Shown: piece after piece, positions 52,757 through 63,866 of the stretch
Position numbering within the stretch: the stretch's first letter is position 1
How the letters are laid out: every line of letters begins with the position of its first letter
DNA from: Allomesorhizobium camelthorni
Lineage (GTDB): Bacteria > Pseudomonadota > Alphaproteobacteria > Rhizobiales > Rhizobiaceae
Assembly (NCBI RefSeq): GCF_011045125.1
Contig: NZ_JAAKZF010000013.1
Location: 48,942-112,941 of the forward strand
DNA: 64,000 nucleotides
Direction of reading: 5' to 3'
The notes under the pieces: generated by a model
What the model saw: the letters and a program-made list of their open reading frames with translations, nothing else
The model's database searches: none
Told to the model about the DNA's origin: nothing
Position numbers and translations under genes: made by a program

Positions 52757-54904
52757 TCAGGCGGCGGTCTCTTCGCCTTCGGCCCGCTTCTCGCGCACGA
52801 TCTCCTTGCCGGTCTCCTGGTCGACGACCTTCATCGACAGGCGAACCTTGCCGCGTTCGTCAAAGCCCATGAGCTTGACGAAGACCTTGTCGCCTTCCTT
52901 GACCACGTCCGACGTCTTGGCGACGCGGTCGTTGGCGAGCTGCGAGATGTGGACCAGGCCGTCCTTCGGGCCGAAGAAGTTCACGAAAGCGCCGAAGTCG
53001 GCGGTCTTGACGACCGTGCCTTCGTAGATTTCGCCGACTTCCGGTTCGGCGACGATAGTGTGGATCCACTTCTTCGCCGCCTCGATCTCCTTGGCGTTCG
53101 ACGAAGCGATCTTGACCGTGCCGTCGTCCTCGATGTTGATCTTGGCGCCGGTCTTCTCAACGATCTCGCGGATAACCTTGCCGCCTGAGCCGATCACGTC
53201 GCGGATCTTGTCGGTCGGGATGTGCATGACCTCGATGCGCGGCGCGAACTCGCCGAGCTCCGAACGGCCTTCGGCGATCGCCTTCGACATCTCGCCGAGG
53301 ATGTGCACGCGGCCTTCCTGCGCCTGGGCGAGCGCAACCTTCATGATCTCCTCGGTGATGCCTTCGATCTTGATGTCCATCTGCAGCGCGGTGATGCCGC
53401 CCTGGGTTCCGGCCACCTTGAAGTCCATGTCGCCGAGGTGGTCCTCGTCGCCGAGAATGTCGGAAAGGACGGCGAAGCGGTCGCCTTCCTTGATCAGGCC
53501 CATGGCGATGCCGGCAACCGGCTTGGCCAGCGGCACGCCGGCATCCATCAGCGCCAGCGAGGTGCCGCAGACGGTAGCCATCGACGATGAACCATTGGAT
53601 TCGGTGATCTCCGACACGACACGAAGTGTGTAGGGGAAGGATTCCGTCGCCGGCAGCATCGGACGGATAGCGCGCCAGGCGAGCTTGCCGTGACCGATTT
53701 CGCGGCGACCAGGCGAACCCATGCGGCCGGTCTCACCGACCGAATAGGGCGGGAAGTTGTAGTGAAGGAGGAACTTCTCCTTATACATGCCGGTCAGCGA
53801 ATCGACGTACTGCTCGTCCTCGCCGGTGCCCAGCGTGGCGACAACGATCGCCTGGGTCTCGCCGCGAGTGAACAGCGCCGAACCGTGGGTACGCGGCAGG
53901 ATGCCGACTTCCGAGACGATCTGGCGGACGGTCTTCAGGTCGCGGCCGTCGATGCGCGAACCGGTGTCGAGGATGTTCCAGCGCACGATCTTGGCCTGGA
54001 GTTCCTTGAACACGGTCGCGACCTGTTCGGAAGAGTACTTTGCTTCCTCGCCCTCGGCCGGAGCGAATGCGGCCTTGACCCTGGTCTTGGCGGCGTCGAC
54101 GGCGGCGTAGCGGGTCTGCTTGTGGGTGATCTTGTAGGCTTCGCGCAGGTCTGCTTCGATGAGCGCCAGCATCTCGGTCTCGAGATCGGAATAGCTCGGC
54201 GGGGTGAAGTCGCGCGGATCCTTGGCGGCCACTTCGGCGAGCTTGATGATCGCATCGATGACAGGCTGGAAGCCCTTGTGGCCGAACATGACGGCGCCGA
54301 GCATGACGTCCTCGGAAAGCTCCTTGGCTTCCGATTCGACCATCAGAACGGCGTCACCGGTTCCGGCGACGATGAGGTCGAGCTTCGATTCATCCATCTC
54401 GTCGATGTGCGGGTTCAGCACATATTCGCCATTGATATAGCCGACGCGCGCGCCGCCGATCGGGCCCATGAAGGGCACGCCCGAAAGCGTCAGAGCCGCC
54501 GAGGTGGCGACGATCGACAGGATGTCCGGATCGTTCTCCAGGTCATGCTGGACGACGGTCACGACGACCTGGGTGTCGTTCTTGTAGCCATCGGCGAAGA
54601 GCGGACGGATCGGGCGGTCGATGAGGCGGGAAACCAGCGTTTCCTTCTCGCTCGGACGGCCTTCACGCTTGAAATAGCCGCCCGGGATCTTGCCGGCGGC
54701 ATAGGTCTTTTCCTGATAGTTGACGGTCAGCGGGAAGAAGTCGAAGCCGGGCTTGGGCTCCTTGGCCGAAACGACGGTGGCGAGCACGATGGTTTCGCCG
54801 TAGGTGGCGAGAACGGCGCCGTCGGCCTGACGGGCGATCTTGCCGGTTTCCAGAATGAGCGGACGGCCCGCCCATTCGATCTCTACCTTGTGATGATTGA
54901 ACAT
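52757..54904 (-). CDS. pnp: Polyribonucleotide nucleotidyltransferase
   Basis: 3'-5' phosphorolytic exoribonuclease of the RNA degradosome, 715 residues, the usual size. Two RNase PH domains ([20 protein letters not shown] at the start; [20 protein letters not shown] in the second core), then the KH domain [20 protein letters not shown] and the S1 domain [23 protein letters not shown] at 54904 with AAGGA upstream; the frame is open to 55042 without conserved sequence. Downstream of rpsO as in most proteobacteria. Confidence 0.96.
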   Translation of the reverse strand: MFNHHKVEIEWAGRPLILETGKIARQADGAVLATYGETIVLATVVSAKEPKPGFDFFPLTVNYQEKTYAAGKIPGGYFKREGRPSEKETLVSRLIDRPIRPLFADGYKNDTQVVVTVVQHDLENDPDILSIVATSAALTLSGVPFMGPIGGARVGYINGEYVLNPHIDEMDESKLDLIVAGTGDAVLMVESEAKELSEDVMLGAVMFGHKGFQPVIDAIIKLAEVAAKDPRDFTPPSYSDLETEMLALIEADLREAYKITHKQTRYAAVDAAKTRVKAAFAPAEGEEAKYSSEQVATVFKELQAKIVRWNILDTGSRIDGRDLKTVRQIVSEVGILPRTHGSALFTRGETQAIVVATLGTGEDEQYVDSLTGMYKEKFLLHYNFPPYSVGETGRMGSPGRREIGHGKLAWRAIRPMLPATESFPYTLRVVSEITESNGSSSMATVCGTSLALMDAGVPLAKPVAGIAMGLIKEGDRFAVLSDILGDEDHLGDMDFKVAGTQGGITALQMDIKIEGITEEIMKVALAQAQEGRVHILGEMSKAIAEGRSELGEFAPRIEVMHIPTDKIRDVIGSGGKVIREIVEKTGAKINIEDDGTVKIASSNAKEIEAAKKWIHTIVAEPEVGEIYEGTVVKTADFGAFVNFFGPKDGLVHISQLANDRVAKTSDVVKEGDKVFVKLMGFDERGKVRLSMKVVDQETGKEIVREKRAEGEETAA

Positions 54905-55205
54905 ATCTTGTCCTTGCGTAATGCGGAAAGGGCCGCGAACTCTCGCGGCATCCTTCTCCTGGCTTGTTTCAGACGAGCCACGGGCAAGACAACGGGGTGT
55001 CTGGACAGTCGGCGTCGGATCAACGCCCCAGGCATCCTGCAATCCTGCCCCATGACCGTCTCATGAGGCGGTTCCGATGCTGCCCTGTGCCGCACCTGGA
55101 ACCAGTTCGGACACGATCCCTCGGACCATGTCCCGCCAGGAAGCCTTTGACGGCTGCCCGGATAAGCGAACGGCGGACCTCGATGAAGCCCGCCGGCCGG
55201 AAGTC
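54905..55205 (-). other. rpsO-pnp intergenic region
   Basis: About 300 bases without a credible gene. I see no T-rich terminator, so rpsO and pnp may be co-transcribed. A small palindrome (CCGTCTCATGAGGCGG, imperfect, 55056-55071) could be part of a processing hairpin; pnp leaders in enterobacteria have an RNase III hairpin, but a match here is not demonstrated. Confidence 0.4.
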
Positions 55206-55475
55206 TTAGCGGCGCAGACCGAGTTTCTCGATCAGCGTCTGGTAGCGGCCTTCTTCGCGCGACTTCAGATAGTCGAGCAGACGGCGGCGCTGCGAAACGA
55301 GAGCGAGCAGACCACGACGGGAGTGATTGTCCTTCTTGTGGTCCTTGAAGTGTTCGGTCAGGTTCTTGATGCGCTCGGAAAGAATGGCCACCTGGACTTC
55401 CGGCGAACCGGTATCGCCTGCGGCGGTCGCAAATTCCGTCATCAATTCCTTCTTGCGTTCAGCAGTAATCGACAT
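55206..55475 (-). CDS. rpsO: 30S ribosomal protein S15
   Basis: An 89-residue rRNA-binding protein. [60 protein letters not shown] and the closing LIEKLGLRR are standard. ATG at 55475; the longer open frame to 55625 is unsupported. A CTATAT at about 100 bases upstream could be a -10 box, without a clear -35. Confidence 0.97.
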   Translation of the reverse strand: MSITAERKKELMTEFATAAGDTGSPEVQVAILSERIKNLTEHFKDHKKDNHSRRGLLALVSQRRRLLDYLKSREEGRYQTLIEKLGLRR

Positions 55476-55648
55476 CGTGCTTTTCCTTTCGAATTTGAGG
55501 AAACGGGTCGCCCTCAGCCGGGATGTCGTCCAGCAGGGGCCGGTGTACATTGCGCGTCTCGCCCAATGCTGCGGCGCATATAGTGCAAAACCGAGCGGAA
55601 AGCCAGAGAGAATCCAAACCGGCAAAGAATCTCGATCTGGCGGTCAGT

Positions 55649-56743
55649 TCAAAGCCATTTCTTCCAGCGGAAGAAGCCAACGAGCGAAAATCCAATGACG
55701 GCCATCATGCCCAGTGCGATCGGGTAGCCATAATAGCTCAAGAGCTCCGGCCTGTTCCAGGGTGAGGCGCCGGGATCGAAATTCATGCCCCATATGCCGG
55801 CGAGAAAGGTCAGCGGGATAAAGATCGCCGAGACGATGGTCAGGAAGCTGATCACGTCGTTGGTGCGGGCCTGGCTCAGCGAAAGATGCATTTCGATCAG
55901 CCCGGTCAGCATGTCGCGGTGCATCTCGACCACCTCGATCAGCCGGACCGAATGGTCGTGCGTGTCGTTCAAATAGACCTTGGTTTCGGGATAGATGAAG
56001 GGCACCTCGGCGCGGAGCAGGGCCGCGAGCGCGTCACGGAGCGGCCACAGCGCCCGCTTGAGCACGATCATCCCGCGCTTGAGCTCGTGCAACTCCCGCA
56101 CCTGATGACGCCCTATGCCGCTCAGCATCTCGTCCTCTATGCCGTCGATCGTTTCGCCCTTGCTCTCCAGGATGGGGAAATAGCTGTCGACGATGGCGTC
56201 TATCAGAGCATAGGCGAGATAGTCTGCCTTGCGCGTGCGCAGCCTGTTGGGCAGGTTCGCCTTGATGCGCTTGCGAACCGGCCCGAACGGGTCGCCCTCG
56301 CGCTCCTGGAAGGTGACGACGAAATTCTCGCCGAAGAACAGCGACATCTGCTCGTAGCGGCCGGCAAGCGCGTCGTCGATCGCTGAGACGACGACGAAGG
56401 CGTGGTCGTCGAAGAAGTCCACCTTCGGGCGCTGGCCGGTGTTGACCGTGTCCTCGAACGCCAGCGGGTGCAGCTTGAAGATCGCGCCGATCTCGGCGAT
56501 CAGCTCGACATTGGCGAGGCCGACGCAATCGAGCCAGATGACCGGCCATCCGGCGCAGCTTTCAGCGACATCCCGAAGGCTGGCGTTGCCGATGAACTTG
56601 CACTCATCGGGAGAAATCAATGTGAGGCTGAGCGCCGACTGGCGGGCGGCGGGATCGGCGATCAACGTACCGGGCGACGCGCCTATGGGCGACCTCTTGA
56701 CCTTGCGCGGGGACCGCCTCTTGACCGTCTCAACCTTCGCCAT
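55649..56743 (-). CDS. corA: CorA family magnesium/divalent cation transporter
   Basis: A 364-residue ion channel of the CorA family. A large cytoplasmic N-domain (LHPLAFEDTVNTGQRPKVDF; SLFFGENFVVTFQEREGDPF) precedes a long helix and two C-terminal membrane segments, with the signature Gly-Met-Asn in LAGIWGMNFDPGAS and the basic sphincter end FFRWKKWL. The ATG at 56743 is chosen over 56764. It sits between truB and rpsO, which are normally neighbours; a palindromic repeat lies at its upstream edge. Confidence 0.92.
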   Translation of the reverse strand: MAKVETVKRRSPRKVKRSPIGASPGTLIADPAARQSALSLTLISPDECKFIGNASLRDVAESCAGWPVIWLDCVGLANVELIAEIGAIFKLHPLAFEDTVNTGQRPKVDFFDDHAFVVVSAIDDALAGRYEQMSLFFGENFVVTFQEREGDPFGPVRKRIKANLPNRLRTRKADYLAYALIDAIVDSYFPILESKGETIDGIEDEMLSGIGRHQVRELHELKRGMIVLKRALWPLRDALAALLRAEVPFIYPETKVYLNDTHDHSVRLIEVVEMHRDMLTGLIEMHLSLSQARTNDVISFLTIVSAIFIPLTFLAGIWGMNFDPGASPWNRPELLSYYGYPIALGMMAVIGFSLVGFFRWKKWL

Positions 56744-56758
56744 GCCGCTTCTCGCCCA

Positions 56759-56852
56759 GCGCATGACCCCGAAAGCCGGAACCGGTTTTCATGCGCAGAT
56801 TTACAGTCTCAGAGCGTCCCTTGCGCGTCCAGGAGGACGCGCGGCGCTCTGA
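56759..56852. repeat. Palindromic repeats between truB and corA
   Basis: Hairpin 1, 56759-56796: GCGCATGA...TCATGCGC with an inner GAAAGCCGG / CCGGTTTTC pairing, the classic rhizobial REP. Hairpin 2, 56809-56852: TCAGAGCG...CGCTCTGA with a strong inner stem GCGCGTCC / GGACGCGC. Confidence 0.8.
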
Positions 56853-56878
56853 CCGATTCGGCTCAGAGAATACAGGAA

Positions 56879-57847
56879 TCAGCCGGCAAAAACCCGCTTC
56901 GGCTTGAACATGCCGGCTTCGACCGCGCCGATCGCGACCAGCCTGCCGCGGACGGTGGCGCACGCCTCCTCCGCCTCGACCGGGGCATCGCGGCCGCGGA
57001 TGATGACGGGATTGCCGAGCCGGATCTTTGCCGCGGCATCGTCGGTGACGGCGATCTGCGGCAGGCATTCGAGGGCTGCGCCGGTATCGACCAGATAGGC
57101 GTCAATCGCGGCGAAGCGGTCGCTCCAGTTGCCGAGCGCAGCGGCCGGCTGATCCGGATCGGGCTTCGGCGGCGCGGCGGCCTGGAGTTCTTCCAGCGTG
57201 ACGAAGTCTTCCGCCGTGAACGGCTCGACCTCGACACGGCGCAGTTCGGCAATGTGGCCGAAGCAGCCGAGGTCGCGGCCCATGTCGCGGGCCAGCGAAC
57301 GCACATAGGTGCCCTTGCCGCATTCGGTCTCGAAGACGGAGCGGCCATCGGCCATCGTCTCGATCAGGTCGAGCCGGCCGATCTCGATCTCGCGCGGCGG
57401 GATGTCGACGCTTTCGCCCTCACGGGCGAGGTCATAGGCGCGCTCGCCGCCGATCTTGATCGCCGAGAATTGCGGCGGCGTCTGCATAATGACGCCTGTG
57501 TATTTCGGCAGCAGCGCCAGGATCTCGGCTTCACTCGGGCGTTTGTCGGAGGTTTTTGTCACCGGACCCTCGAGATCGTCGGTCGAGCGCTCCTCGCCCC
57601 AGGCGACGGTGAAGCGATAGACCTTGGCCCCGTCCATGACGTAGGGCACGGTCTTCGTCGCCTCGCCGAGCGCGATCGGCAGCATGCCGGAGGCCAGCGG
57701 ATCGAGCGTGCCGGCATGGCCGGCCTTCTCGGCCTGAAACAGCCATTTGATCTTGGCGACGGCGTCGGTCGAGCCCATGCCGACCGGCTTGTCGAGGATC
57801 AGCCAGCCGGAGACCGGCCGGCCCTTTTTCTTGCCGCGGCGCGCCAT
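56879..57847 (-). CDS. truB: tRNA pseudouridine-55 synthase
   Basis: Makes pseudouridine 55 in the T-loop of tRNAs; 322 residues. The catalytic Asp is in [20 protein letters not shown] (about residues 39-58). [20 protein letters not shown] and [16 protein letters not shown] are conserved, and a PUA-like C-terminal domain follows ([20 protein letters not shown]). Its ATG overlaps the rbfA stop by one base (TAATG). Last gene of the rimP-nusA-infB block. Confidence 0.95.
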   Translation of the reverse strand: MARRGKKKGRPVSGWLILDKPVGMGSTDAVAKIKWLFQAEKAGHAGTLDPLASGMLPIALGEATKTVPYVMDGAKVYRFTVAWGEERSTDDLEGPVTKTSDKRPSEAEILALLPKYTGVIMQTPPQFSAIKIGGERAYDLAREGESVDIPPREIEIGRLDLIETMADGRSVFETECGKGTYVRSLARDMGRDLGCFGHIAELRRVEVEPFTAEDFVTLEELQAAAPPKPDPDQPAAALGNWSDRFAAIDAYLVDTGAALECLPQIAVTDDAAAKIRLGNPVIIRGRDAPVEAEEACATVRGRLVAIGAVEAGMFKPKRVFAG

Positions 57848-58248
57848 TATTCCTCGTTGTCCTTGTCCAGGTCGCGCACCACTTCGGGCGAGCGCAGAAG
57901 CTCGTCGATCTTCGCGAAATTGTCGTAGCTGGTGTCGCGGCGGAAGCGGAACTCGGGCATGTACTTCATCTGCCGGAGCGCCGACGACACGCGTCCGCGA
58001 ATAAATTTCGCGTTCCTGTTCAACGCCTCTATCACCGCCTCGTCGTCCTTCGCGCCGAGCGGCGAGACGAAGGCTGTCGCGATCTTGAGATCGGGCGACA
58101 TGCGAACCTCGGAGATCGAGATCACCGCCCCTTCGATCACGTCGTCGCGAACCTCGCCGCGCTGGATCAGGTCGGAGAGCGCATGGCGCACCTGCTCGCC
58201 GACGCGAAGCATACGCTGGGAGGGGCCGGAAGATTGGGATCGGGGCAT
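57847..58248 (-). CDS. rbfA: Ribosome-binding factor A
   Basis: Late 30S maturation factor of 133 residues. [20 protein letters not shown] at the start, the KH-like core [20 protein letters not shown] and [20 protein letters not shown] are typical. The ATG at 58248 (MPRSQSSGP) is preferred to one at 58269, because the latter lies inside a perfect hairpin stem and rhizobial relatives begin at the equivalent of 58248. Confidence 0.94.
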   Translation of the reverse strand: MPRSQSSGPSQRMLRVGEQVRHALSDLIQRGEVRDDVIEGAVISISEVRMSPDLKIATAFVSPLGAKDDEAVIEALNRNAKFIRGRVSSALRQMKYMPEFRFRRDTSYDNFAKIDELLRSPEVVRDLDKDNEE

Positions 58249-58260
58249 TGTGCAAAATCC

Positions 58261-58298
58261 AAAAGACATGGAACGGGTGTAGGACCGCGTTCCATGTC
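58261..58298 (-). terminator. Terminator-like hairpin between infB and rbfA
   Basis: Perfect 11-base stem GACATGGAACG / CGTTCCATGTC (58265-58275 and 58288-58298) with a 12-base loop; on the minus strand it is followed by TTTTGGATTTTG. It would act as an attenuator within the operon. Confidence 0.6.
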
Positions 58299-58356
58299 TG
58301 ATCGTTACGAACGGAGGCGTCTGCCACCGTTCCTGTATGCGTCGGCTACAAGACGG

Positions 58357-60909
58357 CTAAAGCGTCCTTGTCACCATCTCGACGCGGAAGCACTCGATGA
58401 CGTCGCCGGGACGCATGTCTTCGTAGTTCTGGAAGGCCATGCCGCATTCCTGGCCGGCAGGCACCTCCGACACTTCGTCCTTGAAGCGCTTCAGCGTCTT
58501 CAGCGTGCCCTCGTGGATGACCACGTTGTCGCGGATGAGGCGAACGCCCGCGCCACGCTCGACCTTGCCTTCGGTGACGCGGCAGCCGGCGATCTTGCCG
58601 ACCTTGGTGATGTCGAAAATCTCGAGGATTTCCGCATTGCCGATGAAGGTTTCGCGACGCTCCGGCGACAGCAGGCCCGACATCGCCGCCTTAACGTCAT
58701 CCACCAGATTGTAGATGATGTTGTAGTAGCGGATCTCGATGCCTGCAGCTTCCGCCGCCTGGCGAGCCTGCGGGTTGGCGCGGACGTTGAAGCCGATGAC
58801 CGCCGCTCCCGACGTCTCGGCAAGCGAGATGTCGCTTTCGGTGATCGCGCCGGCGCCTGCATGAACGATGCGCGCCCGCACCTCGTCTGTGCCGAGCTTG
58901 TCGAGCGCTGCAACAATCGCCTCGACCGAACCCTGCACGTCGCCTTTGATGACGAGCGGGAACTCCTTGAGACCGCTCGACTGCAACTGCGACATCATCT
59001 GCTCGAGCGAGCCACGCTGGCCAACATGCTTGGCCACCGCCTTGTCGCGCGCCAGACGCTGGCGATATTCGGTGATCTCGCGGGCGCGCGCCTCATTGTT
59101 GACAACCGCGAAGCGGTCGCCGGCCTGGGGCGTTCCCTGGATGCCTAGGATTTCCACCGGCGTTGCCGGCGGCGCTTCGTCGAGATGCTCGCCGCGATCG
59201 GTGACCAGCGCGCGAACGCGGCCCCACTCGCTGCCGGCAACGACGATGTCGCCGACCAAGAGCGTGCCGGTCTGCACCAGCACCGTCGCGACAGGGCCGC
59301 GGCCCTTGTCGAGCTTGGCCTCGATGACGACACCCTCCGCGGTGCGGTCGGGATTTGCCTTGAGGTCGAGAAGCTCGGCCTGCAGCAGGATCGCTTCGAG
59401 CAGCTTGTCGAGATTGGTGCCTTTGGTGGCCGAGACTTCAACATCCAGTACTTCGCCGCCCATCGATTCCACAAACACTTCATGGCGCAGCAGGTCGGCC
59501 CGGATCTTCTGGGGATCGGCCTGCGGCTTGTCGATCTTGTTGATCGCCACGATGATCGGAACGCCGGCAGCCTTGGCGTGGCTGATCGATTCCACAGTCT
59601 GCGGCATCACGCTGTCGTCGGCCGCGACCACCAGAATGGCGATGTCGGTGGCCTGCGCGCCACGGGCGCGCATCGCCGTGAAGGCGGCGTGGCCGGGCGT
59701 GTCGATGAAGGTGATCTTCTGGCCGTTCTTCTCGACCTGATAGGCGCCGATATGCTGGGTGATGCCGCCGGCTTCGCCCGACACGACATTGGCGTTGCGG
59801 ATGGCGTCGAGCAGCGAGGTCTTGCCGTGATCGACATGGCCCATGATGGTGACGACCGGCGAACGTGGCTTCAGATCCTCGGGCTTGTCTTCGACATCGA
59901 ACAGGCCGCCTTCGATATCCGACTCGGCGACGCGGCGAACCGTGTGGCCGAATTCGGAGGCGATCAGCTCGGCGGTATCGGCGTCGATCACGTCGCCGGG
60001 CTTCAAAATCTGGCCCTGTTTCATGAAGTATTTGACGACATCGACCGCGCGCTCGGACATGCGCTGCGCGAGTTCCTGGATGGTGATGGTTTCGGGCAGC
60101 ACCACTTCGCGCACGATCTTCTCGCGCGGCTCCTGATGCATGGCGCGCTTGAACTTCTCCTGGCGGCGGCGCATCGACGAGAGCGAGCGGGCGCGCCCGT
60201 CGCCATCCGAAGTCGCAGTGCTGAGCGTCAGCTTGCCGCGGCGGCGATCTTCCTCGCCCTTGGCCTTGGCGGGACGCGCCACTTCCGGCGTGACGATGCG
60301 CTTGATCGGCGCGCCGCGGGCGAGCGCCGGGCTCTTGCTCTTGGCCTCCGGCTCATCATCAACGCCGATGTCGGATTGCGGCGCACGGCGGCGCGCTTCT
60401 TCTTCGGCGCGGCGGCGCGATTCGGCTTCGGCCTGCAGGCGCGCTTCCTCTTCCGCCTGGCGGCGGGCGGAAGCTTCGCGCTCGCGCTTGCGCAGCTCTT
60501 CCTCTTCGAGGCGGCGCTTGACTTCCTCGATGGCGCGCTGGCGATCCTCGATCTCGCGAGCCTTCGAACCTTCGAGGGCGCGGCGGCGCGCTTCCATCTC
60601 GCTGGTAGACAGCTCGTTCAAGACGATGTGCGGGCGCTCGACCGGCGCCTTGGGCGCTTCCTGCTGGACGGCCGGAGCGGCAGCCACGGGCGCCGCCGGC
60701 TTCGGCTTGAACACCGATGCCGCCGCGTCCGGCTTGTCGCCGGGCATGGAGAATTTGCGCTTCTTGGTTTCGACAACCACGGACTTGGTGCGCCCATGCG
60801 AGAAATTCTGCCGCACGGTGCCCTGCTCCAGGCCGGGCCGCTTCAGCGTCAGGGTCTTCTTGGTGTTAACGCTCAGCGTGTTGTCGTCACCGGTTTTCGT
60901 ATCGCTCAT
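58357..60909 (-). CDS. infB: Translation initiation factor IF-2
   Basis: GTPase of 850 residues that brings initiator tRNA to the 30S subunit. A long charged N-region with many Glu/Arg heptads (about 105-175) is followed by the IF2 N-domain ([20 protein letters not shown]) and the G domain: G1 [14 protein letters not shown] (about 356), G3 [16 protein letters not shown]4 NKIDKP. C1 and C2 domains complete it, ending [12 protein letters not shown]. Its ATG overlaps the upstream ylxR-type gene stop by four bases. Confidence 0.97.
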   Translation of the reverse strand: MSDTKTGDDNTLSVNTKKTLTLKRPGLEQGTVRQNFSHGRTKSVVVETKKRKFSMPGDKPDAAASVFKPKPAAPVAAAPAVQQEAPKAPVERPHIVLNELSTSEMEARRRALEGSKAREIEDRQRAIEEVKRRLEEEELRKREREASARRQAEEEARLQAEAESRRRAEEEARRRAPQSDIGVDDEPEAKSKSPALARGAPIKRIVTPEVARPAKAKGEEDRRRGKLTLSTATSDGDGRARSLSSMRRRQEKFKRAMHQEPREKIVREVVLPETITIQELAQRMSERAVDVVKYFMKQGQILKPGDVIDADTAELIASEFGHTVRRVAESDIEGGLFDVEDKPEDLKPRSPVVTIMGHVDHGKTSLLDAIRNANVVSGEAGGITQHIGAYQVEKNGQKITFIDTPGHAAFTAMRARGAQATDIAILVVAADDSVMPQTVESISHAKAAGVPIIVAINKIDKPQADPQKIRADLLRHEVFVESMGGEVLDVEVSATKGTNLDKLLEAILLQAELLDLKANPDRTAEGVVIEAKLDKGRGPVATVLVQTGTLLVGDIVVAGSEWGRVRALVTDRGEHLDEAPPATPVEILGIQGTPQAGDRFAVVNNEARAREITEYRQRLARDKAVAKHVGQRGSLEQMMSQLQSSGLKEFPLVIKGDVQGSVEAIVAALDKLGTDEVRARIVHAGAGAITESDISLAETSGAAVIGFNVRANPQARQAAEAAGIEIRYYNIIYNLVDDVKAAMSGLLSPERRETFIGNAEILEIFDITKVGKIAGCRVTEGKVERGAGVRLIRDNVVIHEGTLKTLKRFKDEVSEVPAGQECGMAFQNYEDMRPGDVIECFRVEMVTRTL

Positions 60910-61556
60910 TCCATATCCTCTGCGGCTTCATCTTCGTCAGCAATTGCCGCAAACATTGCCCGGTCATCCGAGGATCCGCCCCGGTATCGGTCAAGCGCAA
61001 CCATGCGCTTCAGCACCGCTTTTCCCGCGTCTTGCGCGAGAACGGCAGCATGTATCACATTTGTACCCCCCAATGCCAAACTCAAATCGGCTTCCGAAAA
61101 AAGTTTATAGGCATGAATATGGGGTCCGCCGGCATAGGCGGTCGCCCGCCTGGCCTGGGTGATCTTGCGCAGTCCGTCCGGCGACGCCTCTACGGCATGC
61201 AGCACGAGCAGGGCTTCGCCGCGGCGCACGGCGCTTTCGACCTTGGTCGCTCCCAACGCGACGGCGCCGGCTTTGCGCGCCAGACCGAGCGCGCCGAGCG
61301 CCGATTTCGCGAGCAACGCGTCGATTATCGCGCCGAGATCCGGCGGAACGGCCACCTCTTTCCTGAAAGCTCGGGAAAACAGGTTCTTGGCCGCAGCGTT
61401 GTCTATATGTAGGCGCTCCCCCGTGACCCAGCAACCGCGGCCGGGCAGGTTTCTTTTCAGATCGGGAACGACGGCGCCGTCCGGCCCGACGACGAAACGG
61501 ATCAGTTCATCCGGCTCGGCGCTGTTGCGCGTGACGATGCAGGTGCGATCGTTCAT
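60906..61556 (-). CDS. YlxR (DUF448) - L7Ae fusion RNA-binding protein
   Basis: A 216-residue protein. Residues 1-95 are the YlxR domain ([40 protein letters not shown]); residues about 98-200 match the L7Ae/YlxQ fold ([35 protein letters not shown]). In Firmicutes YlxR and YlxQ are separate genes between nusA and infB; the fused form is usual in alphaproteobacteria. The ATG at 61556 is preferred to a TTG at 61565. It overlaps infB, so the two are translationally coupled. Confidence 0.9.
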   Translation of the reverse strand: MNDRTCIVTRNSAEPDELIRFVVGPDGAVVPDLKRNLPGRGCWVTGERLHIDNAAAKNLFSRAFRKEVAVPPDLGAIIDALLAKSALGALGLARKAGAVALGATKVESAVRRGEALLVLHAVEASPDGLRKITQARRATAYAGGPHIHAYKLFSEADLSLALGGTNVIHAAVLAQDAGKAVLKRMVALDRYRGGSSDDRAMFAAIADEDEAAEDME

Positions 61557-61594
61557 CTCGTCCAAGGGCGGCTCGTGTGTGATGCGTGTTCACC

Positions 61595-63190
61595 TCACGC
61601 ACCGGCGGCAAGATCGGCCGCTTCTTCTTCACCAGCCACTTCTTCCTCGGTGATCCAGCCGGCCTTGAGGCGAGCGGCCAGCACCATCTGCTCGGCGTCC
61701 GCACGCGAAATCGAGTGATTTGCCAGAACGCCGGGGAAGAACTTGGTCTCGCCGTCCTTGCGCTCCTTCCAGCCGACCAGATCGTCCACCGCATAGCCGG
61801 CGAAGTCCTCGATCGACTTCACGCCGTCCTCGCCGAGCGTCACCATCATGGCGGTGGTGATGCCCGGGATTTCGCGCAGTTCGTCCAGAACGCCCAAAGC
61901 GCGGCGCTTCTCGTCATGCTCCGCTTCGATCTTGGCGAGATACTCCTTGGCGCGCGACTGGATTTCGTTAGCCGTGTCTTCGTCAAAGCCGTCGATCGAG
62001 GCAATCTCGTCCTGGTCGACGAAGGCCACTTCCTCGACGCTGGTGAAGCCTTCGGAGGCCAGCACCTGGCCCACCATCTCGTCGACATCCAGCGCTTCCA
62101 TGAACAGGGTCGAACGCTCGACGAATTCCTTCTGGCGGCGTTCGGATTCTTCCTGCTCGGTGAGGATATCGATGTCCCAGCCGGTCAACTGTGAAGCAAG
62201 GCGCACATTCTGGCCGCGGCGGCCGATGGCCAGCGAAAGCTGGTCGTCCGGCACCACCACCTCGATGCGCTCGGCGTCCTCGTCGAGGACGACCTTGGCG
62301 ACCTCGGCCGGCTGCAGCGCATTGACGATGAAGGAAGCGGCCGAAGGCGACCACGGGATGATGTCGATCTTCTCGCCCTGCAACTCGGCGACGACCGCCT
62401 GAACACGCGAGCCGCGCATGCCGACGCAGGCGCCGACCGGATCGATCGAGGAATCACGCGAAATCACGGCGATCTTGGCGCGCGATCCGGGATCGCGGGC
62501 GACCGACTTGATCTCGATGATGCCGTCGTAGATTTCCGGCACTTCCATGGTGAAGAGCTTCGCCATGAACTGCGGATGGGTGCGCGACAGGAATATCTGC
62601 GGGCCGCGCTGCTCGCGGCGCACATCATAGACATAGGCGCGGACGCGATCGCCATATTTGTAGTTCTCGCGCGGGATCAATTCGTCGCGGCGGATGATCG
62701 CCTCGCCGCGGCCGAGATCGACGATGACGTTGCCGTATTCGACGCGCTTGACGGTGCCGTTGAGGATCTCGCCGATGCGGTCCTTGTATTCGTCATACTG
62801 CCGGTCGCGTTCGGCCTCGCGCACCTTCTGCACGATGACCTGCTTGGCCGACTGGGCGGCGATGCGGCCGAAATCCATCGGCGGCAGTTGCTCGGCGATG
62901 AAGTCGCCGACCTGCGCGTCGGGATTGCGCTCGCGGGCCGAGGACAGCGCGATCTGCGTTGCGTAGTCCTCGACGGTCTCGACGACTTCCATGAGCCGCT
63001 GCAGCTTCATCTCGCCCGTATTGGGGTTGATGTCGGCGCGGATGTTGGTTTCCTGGCCGTAACGCGAGCGCGCGGCCTTCTGGATCGCATCGGCCATGGC
63101 CGCGATCACGATCGATTTGTCGATAGACTTCTCACGCGCGACCGCATCGGCGATCTGCAGCAGTTCAAGCCTGTTTGCACTGACTACCAT
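61595..63190 (-). CDS. nusA: Transcription termination/antitermination protein NusA
   Basis: RNA polymerase-binding factor of 531 residues. N-terminal domain ([20 protein letters not shown]), S1 domain ([20 protein letters not shown]), KH1 and KH2 ([40 protein letters not shown]) and acidic C-terminal helix-hairpin-helix repeats ([20 protein letters not shown]). ATG at 63190 with GGGAG upstream. Follows rimP by 49 bases. Confidence 0.96.
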   Translation of the reverse strand: MVVSANRLELLQIADAVAREKSIDKSIVIAAMADAIQKAARSRYGQETNIRADINPNTGEMKLQRLMEVVETVEDYATQIALSSARERNPDAQVGDFIAEQLPPMDFGRIAAQSAKQVIVQKVREAERDRQYDEYKDRIGEILNGTVKRVEYGNVIVDLGRGEAIIRRDELIPRENYKYGDRVRAYVYDVRREQRGPQIFLSRTHPQFMAKLFTMEVPEIYDGIIEIKSVARDPGSRAKIAVISRDSSIDPVGACVGMRGSRVQAVVAELQGEKIDIIPWSPSAASFIVNALQPAEVAKVVLDEDAERIEVVVPDDQLSLAIGRRGQNVRLASQLTGWDIDILTEQEESERRQKEFVERSTLFMEALDVDEMVGQVLASEGFTSVEEVAFVDQDEIASIDGFDEDTANEIQSRAKEYLAKIEAEHDEKRRALGVLDELREIPGITTAMMVTLGEDGVKSIEDFAGYAVDDLVGWKERKDGETKFFPGVLANHSISRADAEQMVLAARLKAGWITEEEVAGEEEAADLAAGA

Positions 63191-63239
63191 TTTCGTCTCC
63201 CGGAACAATGCCGGCGAACCTTTCCGCGCGGCTGCTCAA

Positions 63240-63866
63240 TCAATCTTCGGTTTCGTTCTGTTCTTCCTGGTCGTCGGGTTCGCCGCGACGCTTCCTGGCT
63301 TCCTTGCGCGCCTTGTTGTCCTTCGACAACGCATCGCGAATGAGATCGTCGGTCAGGATCAACCGCGCCTCGGCGATCGCCTCGAACGGCACCCGAACGC
63401 TCGGTTCTTCGCCATAGGCCGCCTGGTCGCGCTCGATGACGACGCCATCCTCGTCTGCCGACGCGATCTTGCCGCGAAAGCGCTTGCGGTCGGCGACCAG
63501 GATCGACGTCTCCATCTTGACGAGATGGCCGGTCCACACGGCGAAATCGGATTTGCGGACCAGTGGACGGTCGATGCCGGGCGACGACACTTCGAGATGA
63601 TAGGCCTTGTCGATCGGATCGTCGACATCAAGCGACGGTGACACTGCGCGGCTAACTTCTTCGCAATCCTCGACGGTCATCGTGCCGTCCTCGCGCTCGG
63701 CCATTATCTGCAGGGTCAGGCCGTTCTGGCCCGACAGCCGCACCCGCACCAGGCGGAAGCCTATAGCGCGCAGCACCGGCTGGATGATCGACGCCACGCG
63801 CGCATCGATGCCGCTCTCGCGGATGATGCGGTCGTCGCCGATGCTTTCGCCTGTGGTTTCGCTCAT
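63240..63866 (-). CDS. rimP: Ribosome maturation factor RimP
   Basis: Needed for 30S subunit assembly; 208 residues. [40 protein letters not shown] and [20 protein letters not shown] are family signatures. A charged C-terminal tail ([20 protein letters not shown]) extends past the normal end. ATG at 63866; the open frame to 63938 crosses a hairpin and is not used. First gene of rimP-nusA-ylxR-infB-rbfA-truB. Confidence 0.95.
   Translation of the reverse strand: MSETTGESIGDDRIIRESGIDARVASIIQPVLRAIGFRLVRVRLSGQNGLTLQIMAEREDGTMTVEDCEEVSRAVSPSLDVDDPIDKAYHLEVSSPGIDRPLVRKSDFAVWTGHLVKMETSILVADRKRFRGKIASADEDGVVIERDQAAYGEEPSVRVPFEAIAEARLILTDDLIRDALSKDNKARKEARKRRGEPDDQEEQNETED

Noticed and set aside
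59185..61110. Plus-strand open frame of 641 codons opposite infB and the YlxR fusion
   Set aside because: Antisense frame with no recognisable motif; infB on the minus strand has all G-protein motifs.
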